From an uncultured Christensenella sp. (GTDB taxonomy: Bacteria; Bacillota; Clostridia; Christensenellales; Borkfalkiaceae): a stretch of DNA of 5,747 nt. Below, in pieces: positions 5,721 to 5,747 of this stretch. The first letter of the stretch is position 1; each line of letters begins with the position of its first letter. A program made the position numbers and the translations under genes. The notes under the pieces were generated by a model that had not been told where the DNA came from, ran no database searches, and saw only the letters and a program-made list of their open reading frames with translations. The stretch lies in NCBI GenBank assembly GCA_910579585.1, contig CAJTVA010000069.1, positions 1 through 5,747 of the forward strand. The letters run 5' to 3'.

Positions 5721-5747
5721 AAAAAGCCGCCCGCGGAAATTTCCGCG
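5721..5747. terminator. Left half of a strong terminator cut by the window edge
   Basis: AAAAAGCCGCC (5721-5731) runs into the perfect 16-bp palindrome CGCGGAAATTTCCGCG (5732-5747), which ends exactly at the window edge. If the next bases are GGCGGCTTTTT, this would be a long GC stem with an A-run on one side and a T-run on the other, the classic bidirectional intrinsic terminator. It would be the main end of the pyrG-dapL-malQ transcript. The right half is not visible, so this is inferred. Confidence 0.55.

Noticed and set aside
1..5747. CRISPR array, tRNA, rRNA or complete insertion sequence
   Set aside because: No regularly spaced repeats, tRNA-like clover-leaf or CCA end, rRNA core sequence or transposase reading frame is seen.

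Overview
The window looks like a chromosomal segment from a low-to-moderate GC Gram-positive bacterium, most likely an uncultured Clostridia-type Firmicute. This is inferred from the strong Shine-Dalgarno site ahead of pyrG, the AT-rich intergenic DNA, the use of an LL-diaminopimelate aminotransferase (DapL), and the short (about 500-residue) GH77 4-alpha-glucanotransferase. No lineage marker such as rRNA is present, so the assignment is tentative.

Left part (1-973) is AT-rich and looks accessory. A 222-residue two-helix membrane protein of unknown function is encoded on the minus strand (3-671). Diverging from it on the plus strand is a very small ribbon-helix-helix (CopG/Arc-type) DNA-binding protein of 55 residues (806-973). 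The 134-bp gap between them holds an extended -10 promoter for the small regulator and five copies of the pentamer TAGTA/TACTA, three of which build a 15-bp inverted repeat. This is a plausible operator for self-regulation and for control of the membrane protein. A good intrinsic terminator (1024-1057) follows the regulator.

The middle (1058-1311) has no credible gene. It is packed with short inverted repeats, some mutually exclusive, and a near-direct repeat at its two edges. It forms the DNA, and probably part of the mRNA leader, ahead of pyrG. It may be a dispersed palindromic (MITE- or REP-like) repeat, a structured leader, or both.

Right part (1312-5634) is a tightly packed plus-strand run of three complete housekeeping genes: pyrG (CTP synthase), dapL (LL-diaminopimelate aminotransferase) and malQ (4-alpha-glucanotransferase), separated by only 8 and 25 bp and therefore probably one operon. 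They serve different pathways (pyrimidine nucleotides, lysine/peptidoglycan precursor, maltodextrin/glycogen), so their grouping is more likely growth-related co-expression than one pathway. All key catalytic residues are visible in each. The tail (5635-5747) contains a GC hairpin and the first half of what appears to be a strong terminator cut by the window edge.

I did not find a clearly new biological system. The most interesting parts are the divergent regulator/membrane-protein pair with its repeated operator-like motif and the palindrome-rich pyrG leader.
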